NCBI RefSeq assembly: GCF_030681155.1
Contig: NZ_JAUXXE010000019.1
Coordinates: 1 to 64,000 of the forward strand
Length of the DNA: 64,000 nucleotides
Origin: Phenylobacterium sp.
Lineage (GTDB): Bacteria > Pseudomonadota > Alphaproteobacteria > Caulobacterales > Caulobacteraceae
Direction of reading: 5' to 3'
Positions 59,356 to 64,000 of the stretch are shown piece by piece. Under the pieces are notes generated by a model. It worked only from the letters and a program-made list of their open reading frames with translations. It was not told where the DNA came from and made no database searches. The translations under genes were made by a program, and so were the position numbers. The stretch's first letter is position 1; every line of letters starts with the position of its first letter.

Positions 59356-61524
59356 CTAACCCTTGGCGCGGTCGACCGTCTCGATGCTGGGATTGGCGCG
59401 CAGGGCCGCGGCGATATGGGTGAGGTGCTTGGCGTCCTTCACCTCGACATCGAAATCCACGTCGAAGAAATCCGACTGGCGGCGGTGCATGCGCAGATTG
59501 ACGATATTGCCGCCCGCCTCGCCGATCACCGTGCAGGCCTGACCCAGCACTCCAGGCGCGTTCTTGATGGTGGCGCTCAATTTCGACAGGGTGACCGTGT
59601 TGCGCTCAGCCTCGGGCGTCCACTGCAGGTCGCGCCAGAGTTCCTCGCGATCCTCGAAGTCGGCCAAGGTGGCGCAGTCGATGGTGTGGATGGTCAGGCC
59701 CGTGCCGTCGGGCTCAAGAATGCCAACGATGCGGTCACCGGGGACCGGCGTGCAGCACGTCCCGAAGTTCAGCGAGACGCCAGGGGTCAGCCCGCCGCCG
59801 CGCACATAGAGCCTGGCGCCCTTGCCGCCCTCGATCCGCCGCGTGGCGGTGGCCGCATCGCGGTCGGCTGCGTTGAGGCCGGGGAAAATGACATCGAGCA
59901 CCTGGGTCGGCGAGATCCGTCCGCGGCCAACCGCCTCGAAGAGATCGTCCTCCGTGGCGACCGCGAAGCGCTCCAGCGATGGCTTGAGCAAGACATCCTT
60001 GCGCGCCTTGCCGGCCCGCTCGAAAGTCTGATCGACCGTCGCGCGGCCAAGCCGAAGGAACTCTTCCTTCTCCGTCTGGCGGATATGGCGACGGATCGCC
60101 GAACGCGCCCGCCCCGTCACCGTCAGGGAGCGCCAATCGGGCGGCACGACAGGCTTGGTCCCACGGATGACCTCGACAACGTCGCCGTTCTGAAGAGCCG
60201 TCCGTAAGGGCTTGAGTTCGCCGTTGATTTTTACGCCGATGCAGGTGTCCCCGACATCGGTGTGAACCGCATATGCGAAGTCCAGCGGCATGCCGCCGCG
60301 CGGCAGGCTGACCAGCTTGCCCTTGGGCGTGAAGACGAACACCTGATCGAGATACATCTCGAGCTTGGCGTGCTCGACCAGTTCCTCGACATCCCCGCCG
60401 TGCTCCAGCACCTGGACCAGGTGGCGCAAATTGACCAGCGGGTCGCGGCCGCCCTCGGCGGCCTGGGCCTCGGCGTCGAAGCCGTAGGACTTGTCTTTGT
60501 AGCGCCAGTGGGCGGCGACCCCGTCCTCGGCGATCCGGTCCATGGTCTCAGTGCGGATCTGCATCTCGATCCGCATCCCGCGCGGACCGACCACGGTGGT
60601 GTGGATCGAGCGGTAGTTGTTCCGCTTGGGCGTGGAAATGTAGTCCTTGAACCGCTCCGGCACGCTGGGCCAGGCGCGATGGATGACGCCCAGGGCCTGG
60701 TAGCAATCAGCCTCGGTGTCGACGATCACCCGGAAAGCGAAGATGTCGGACAACTGGGAGAAGCCGATCGATTTGCGCTGCAGCTTGCGCCAGATCGAAT
60801 AGGGGTTCTTTTCACGGCCGAAGACACGGGCCGACAGGCCGGCCGCCTCGAGACGGCTGGCGATTTCACCCGACACCACGGCCACCGCCCCGCCCTGCTC
60901 GACGCGCAGGGCTTCCAATCGGCGACCAATCGCATCGCGCGCCACTGGGTTCAGGTGCTCGAAGGCGAGCTCCTCGAGCTCCGAACAGATCCGATGACAG
61001 CCGATCGACCGCGCCAGCGGGGCGTAGATGTCTAGGGTTTCGCGGGCGATCCGCTCCCGCTTGGCGGGGCTCTTGATGTAGTGGAGCGTCCGCATGTTGT
61101 GCAGACGGTCGGCCAGCTTGACCATCAGGACGCGCACGTCCTTGGAGATGGCCAGGATGAACTTGCGAAGGTTCTCGGCCTGCTTGGTGTGTTCGCTGTT
61201 GAGCTCGAGCTTGGTGAGCTTGGTCACGCCCTCAACCAGCTCGGTGATCTCGGCGCCGAACAGGCCGCGGATATCCTCCGGCGTAACCGGCGTATCCTCG
61301 ATCACGTCATGCAGCAAAGCCGTGACGATGGTGGCGGTGTCCAACCGATAGTCGGTCAGGATGCCCGCCACCTCGATGGGGTGCGCGAAATAGGGGTCGC
61401 CCGAAGCGCGCTTCTGACTGCCGTGCATACGCATGGCGTAGACATAGGCGCGGTTCAGGATCGCTTCGTCGGCGGTGGGGTCGTACGAGCGGACCTTTTC
61501 GATCAGCTCGTACTGACGAAGCAT
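59356..61524 (-). CDS. spoT: bifunctional (p)ppGpp synthetase/hydrolase (RelA/SpoT homolog)
   Basis: ALLHDVIEDTPVTPEDI (HD), VKLADRLHNMRTLHY, DIFAFRVIVDTEADCYQALGVIH, TGS and ACT domains. Confidence 0.96.
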   Translation of the reverse strand: MLRQYELIEKVRSYDPTADEAILNRAYVYAMRMHGSQKRASGDPYFAHPIEVAGILTDYRLDTATIVTALLHDVIEDTPVTPEDIRGLFGAEITELVEGVTKLTKLELNSEHTKQAENLRKFILAISKDVRVLMVKLADRLHNMRTLHYIKSPAKRERIARETLDIYAPLARSIGCHRICSELEELAFEHLNPVARDAIGRRLEALRVEQGGAVAVVSGEIASRLEAAGLSARVFGREKNPYSIWRKLQRKSIGFSQLSDIFAFRVIVDTEADCYQALGVIHRAWPSVPERFKDYISTPKRNNYRSIHTTVVGPRGMRIEMQIRTETMDRIAEDGVAAHWRYKDKSYGFDAEAQAAEGGRDPLVNLRHLVQVLEHGGDVEELVEHAKLEMYLDQVFVFTPKGKLVSLPRGGMPLDFAYAVHTDVGDTCIGVKINGELKPLRTALQNGDVVEVIRGTKPVVPPDWRSLTVTGRARSAIRRHIRQTEKEEFLRLGRATVDQTFERAGKARKDVLLKPSLERFAVATEDDLFEAVGRGRISPTQVLDVIFPGLNAADRDAATATRRIEGGKGARLYVRGGGLTPGVSLNFGTCCTPVPGDRIVGILEPDGTGLTIHTIDCATLADFEDREELWRDLQWTPEAERNTVTLSKLSATIKNAPGVLGQACTVIGEAGGNIVNLRMHRRQSDFFDVDFDVEVKDAKHLTHIAAALRANPSIETVDRAKG

Positions 61525-61613
61525 CTTCGGACGCTTGACGACCGGCGCGTCCGTTTTTTCGGCGGGGGGTTGGGTCGCCGCCGTTAAGGTGAGAGGTTCT
61601 GGGCCTTCTAGGC

Positions 61614-61973
61614 TCAGTACCGCTCCTCCTGGCCACCGTCGCGGTCGCTTTGCAGGGCGCGAACCAGTTCCAGCTCACTCATCTGCATGTGGGTCGGGTC
61701 GGCCAGCAGGGCGAGGGTTTCGGCCTCTTCCTCGGCTTCCGAGCGTTCGTCAACGCGTTGCAGGGTCCCGATCAGGTTCTCCCGCAGCTCGTCGGCGTCC
61801 ACCACGTCGTCGGCGATTTCACGCAGCGAGACGACGGGGTTCTTGTCGTTGTCGCGATCGACCAGGAGCGGAGCGCCGGCGGAAATGGCGCGGGCGCGAT
61901 GGGCCGCCAGCAGCACGAGGCTGAAGCGGTTGGGGACCTTCTCGACGCAATCTTCGACGGTGACGCGGGCCAT
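61614..61973 (-). CDS. rpoZ: DNA-directed RNA polymerase omega subunit
   Basis: [55 protein letters not shown]. Confidence 0.96.
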   Translation of the reverse strand: MARVTVEDCVEKVPNRFSLVLLAAHRARAISAGAPLLVDRDNDKNPVVSLREIADDVVDADELRENLIGTLQRVDERSEAEEEAETLALLADPTHMQMSELELVRALQSDRDGGQEERY

Positions 61974-62057
61974 GGAATCCTCAGAGGGGCGGTAGAACCG
62001 AACAAAATAGAGGCTTTGCGCTCATTGTGCAACGCCGCAACGCGGTGTTTTCGGCGT

Positions 62058-62696
62058 TCAGATGCCGCAGAGCCCGGCCTCATGCAGGATGTCGCGCGGG
62101 GTTTCGAACACTGCGCTGGGCCGTTGGGCGCGCAGGATCTCGGGCGTGGCGTAGCCCCAAGTGACCGCCCCGGTGGCCAGATGCGCCTTGCGGGCGGCCT
62201 CGATGTCCCGCACTTCGTCGCCGACGCAGAGCACGTCGGCTTCCTCCACGCCGGCCTTGCGGATCACCGCCCGGAACTTCGGCGCCTTGCCAAACACCGA
62301 CGCGCCACAGCCATAGTACGAAATCAGCCCGGCCAGTTCAGCGCCAAGCACCGCGCGCACCGTGGCCTCCGAGTTCGAACTGACGACCGCGATCTTCACC
62401 CCGCCGGACGACAAGCGGCGCAACATGACCTCGACATCCGGGAAGAGCTTCAGCTCCGGCGCGGCCTCGGCGGCCAACTGGCGGAAATGAGCGGCGATGA
62501 ACGGCATCTTCCACGCGGGCACGCCCAGGCGCCGGATAATCTCGCGGTTCGGCTGACCGCGCAGCTCGGCCATCTCGGCCACATCGATCTGCCGGAAGCC
62601 ATATCGCTTGGCCACGCCGTTGAGGACGCGCCCAAACCAGAGCGCGCTGTCGGCCAGCGTACCGTCGAAATCGAAGATCAGGAGGCGATAGCCCAC
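62058..62696 (-). CDS. HAD family hydrolase (phosphoglycolate phosphatase-like)
   Basis: LLIFDFDGTLADS; VVSSNSEATVRAVLG; CVGDEVRDIEAARKA. Confidence 0.9.
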   Translation of the reverse strand: MGYRLLIFDFDGTLADSALWFGRVLNGVAKRYGFRQIDVAEMAELRGQPNREIIRRLGVPAWKMPFIAAHFRQLAAEAAPELKLFPDVEVMLRRLSSGGVKIAVVSSNSEATVRAVLGAELAGLISYYGCGASVFGKAPKFRAVIRKAGVEEADVLCVGDEVRDIEAARKAHLATGAVTWGYATPEILRAQRPSAVFETPRDILHEAGLCGI

Positions 62697-62767
62697 GGAG
62701 GGAAACCTGCACCGATGATGGGGCGCGGGGGCTATACCCGCCCGGGCATGCAGTCAACGCAGCTCGC

Positions 62768-63280
62768 CTAATTTGACGCACCCACCGGTGTGGCGTCGCG
62801 CCCGACGCTGGCGGTGGCCGCCAGCTCCTGCGCGGTGCGCCCCAGGACCGGATGGCGCCACCTAGGGGTGATCTCGGCCAAAGGCCCCATGACAAACAGC
62901 CGTTCATGGGCTCGCGGATGCGGCAGGGTCAGGGCCGGGTCGTCCGACACCACGCGGCCATAGGCGATCAGGTCAAGGTCGAGCGTCCGCGATGCGTTGC
63001 GCGCGCCCCTCGCCCGCCCGAACCGCGCCTCGATCGTGAACAATGTTTGGATTAGGTCTTGCGGCGAAAGCTGAGCCTCGACAAGCACAACGCCGTTGCG
63101 ATACTCCTGAGCATTCGGGTCGGGCCAGGCGGCGGAGCGCCACCAGGACGACCTCAAAAGAATGGGCAATCCCGCCTCCGCGAGACCAGCGAGCGCCGCC
63201 TCCAGAAGGGCTTCGGACGAACCAAAGTCGCCGGCCATATTGCCGCCAAGGGCGACGATGACCGCCTCGTCCGTATTCAT
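62768..63280 (-). CDS. folK: 2-amino-4-hydroxy-6-hydroxymethyldihydropteridine diphosphokinase
   Basis: VALGGNMAGDF; FTIEARFGRARGARNASRTLDLDLIAYGRV; LPHPRAHERLFVMGPLAEI. MNTDEAV start inside a longer ORF. Confidence 0.92.
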   Translation of the reverse strand: MNTDEAVIVALGGNMAGDFGSSEALLEAALAGLAEAGLPILLRSSWWRSAAWPDPNAQEYRNGVVLVEAQLSPQDLIQTLFTIEARFGRARGARNASRTLDLDLIAYGRVVSDDPALTLPHPRAHERLFVMGPLAEITPRWRHPVLGRTAQELAATASVGRDATPVGASN

Positions 63281-63313
63281 GCCCAACGCCCTATTTCCAG
63301 GATCTTCGCACCC

Positions 63314-63919
63314 ATGACCTTCTACCCCACCGACAGGCTCGCGCTCTTCATCGACGGGGCGAACCTGTATTCGGCCGCCAAGGGTCTGGGCTTCGATATA
63401 GACTATCGCAAGCTGCTGGAAGAGTTCCGCAAGCGTGGCGTGCTGGTGCGGGCCTATTACTACACCGCCCTCGTCGAGGATCAGGAATATTCGCCGATCC
63501 GTCCGCTGGTGGACTGGTTGGATTACAATGGCTTCCGGCTCGTGACCAAGCCCGCTCGCGAATACACCGACGCCCAGGGGCGCAAGCGCTGGCGCGGCGA
63601 CATGGATGTCGAGATCGCGGTCGACATGCTGGAGATGGCGGCGCACGCCGATCACCTGGTGCTGTTCTCCGGCGACGGCGACTTCCGGGTGCTGGTCGAG
63701 GCCGTGCAACGGCGCGGCGCCCGGGTGACCGTGGTCTCCACTGTCAAATCACAACCCCCGATGGCGTCGGATGATCTGCGCCGCCAAGCTGACAGCTTCG
63801 TGGACCTGGCCGACCTGGCCGACATCATTGGCCGGCCCTCGCGTCTGCCGCGCTTCATCCAGGAAAGCCGGGTCGCCCGCGACAGCGACGCCGATCACGA
63901 CGTCGACGCCGAGGCCTGA
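63314..63919 (+). CDS. NYN (PIN-like) domain protein, LabA/DUF88 type
   Basis: LALFIDGANLYSAAKGLGFDIDYRKLLEEF; GDMDVEIAVDMLEMAAHADHLVLFSGDGDFRVLVEAVQRRG. Confidence 0.92.
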   Translation: MTFYPTDRLALFIDGANLYSAAKGLGFDIDYRKLLEEFRKRGVLVRAYYYTALVEDQEYSPIRPLVDWLDYNGFRLVTKPAREYTDAQGRKRWRGDMDVEIAVDMLEMAAHADHLVLFSGDGDFRVLVEAVQRRGARVTVVSTVKSQPPMASDDLRRQADSFVDLADLADIIGRPSRLPRFIQESRVARDSDADHDVDAEA

Positions 63920-64000
63920 TGTCGGTCGAACTATGGGGCGCCGAACCGCCCCGCGACTGTCCTCTATGCCCCCGGCTCGTCGCCTACCGCCAGACGAACC
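63919..64000 (+). CDS. uracil-DNA glycosylase, Fe-S family (3' truncated by window)
   Basis: MSVELWGAEPPRDCPLCPRLVAYRQTN: CxxC start typical of family 4/5 UDG; start overlaps the NYN stop. Confidence 0.7.
   Translation, partial: MSVELWGAEPPRDCPLCPRLVAYRQTN

Overview
The window is an ordinary, gene-dense, GC-rich chromosomal segment of an alphaproteobacterium. Gene content and order suggest Caulobacteraceae. I see no convincing tRNA, rRNA, CRISPR array, insertion sequence or prophage. I support about 62 protein-coding genes. Main blocks: an iscR-type regulator with a full suf Fe-S operon (two cysteine desulfurases and one uncharacterised gene between sufB and sufC); anmK/tyrS; an M23 peptidase-bactofilin pair; amiC-PBP1A-prfB; rne; thiSG; aroQ-accBC-aat-DUF2155-NDUFA12; aspS; parC; and the backbone recO-era-rnc-lepB-acpS-pdxJ-pyrE...spoT-rpoZ-folK, with accessory genes inserted. 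Observations most worth a second look: (1) an 832-aa protein that looks like a full-length but catalytically degenerate paralog of class II (B12-dependent) ribonucleotide reductase; (2) the conserved-looking unknown gene translationally coupled inside the suf operon; (3) a textbook +1 programmed frameshift in prfB that splits the ORF call; (4) a 15-codon ORF with tandem Tyr codons and a hairpin over its stop codon, upstream of tyrS; (5) a structured rne 5' UTR and a C-terminal GWW motif in RNase E; (6) five of ten convergent gene pairs sharing a 4-nt CTAG/CTAA stop-codon overlap. All identifications come from reading protein motifs by eye. No database search was run.
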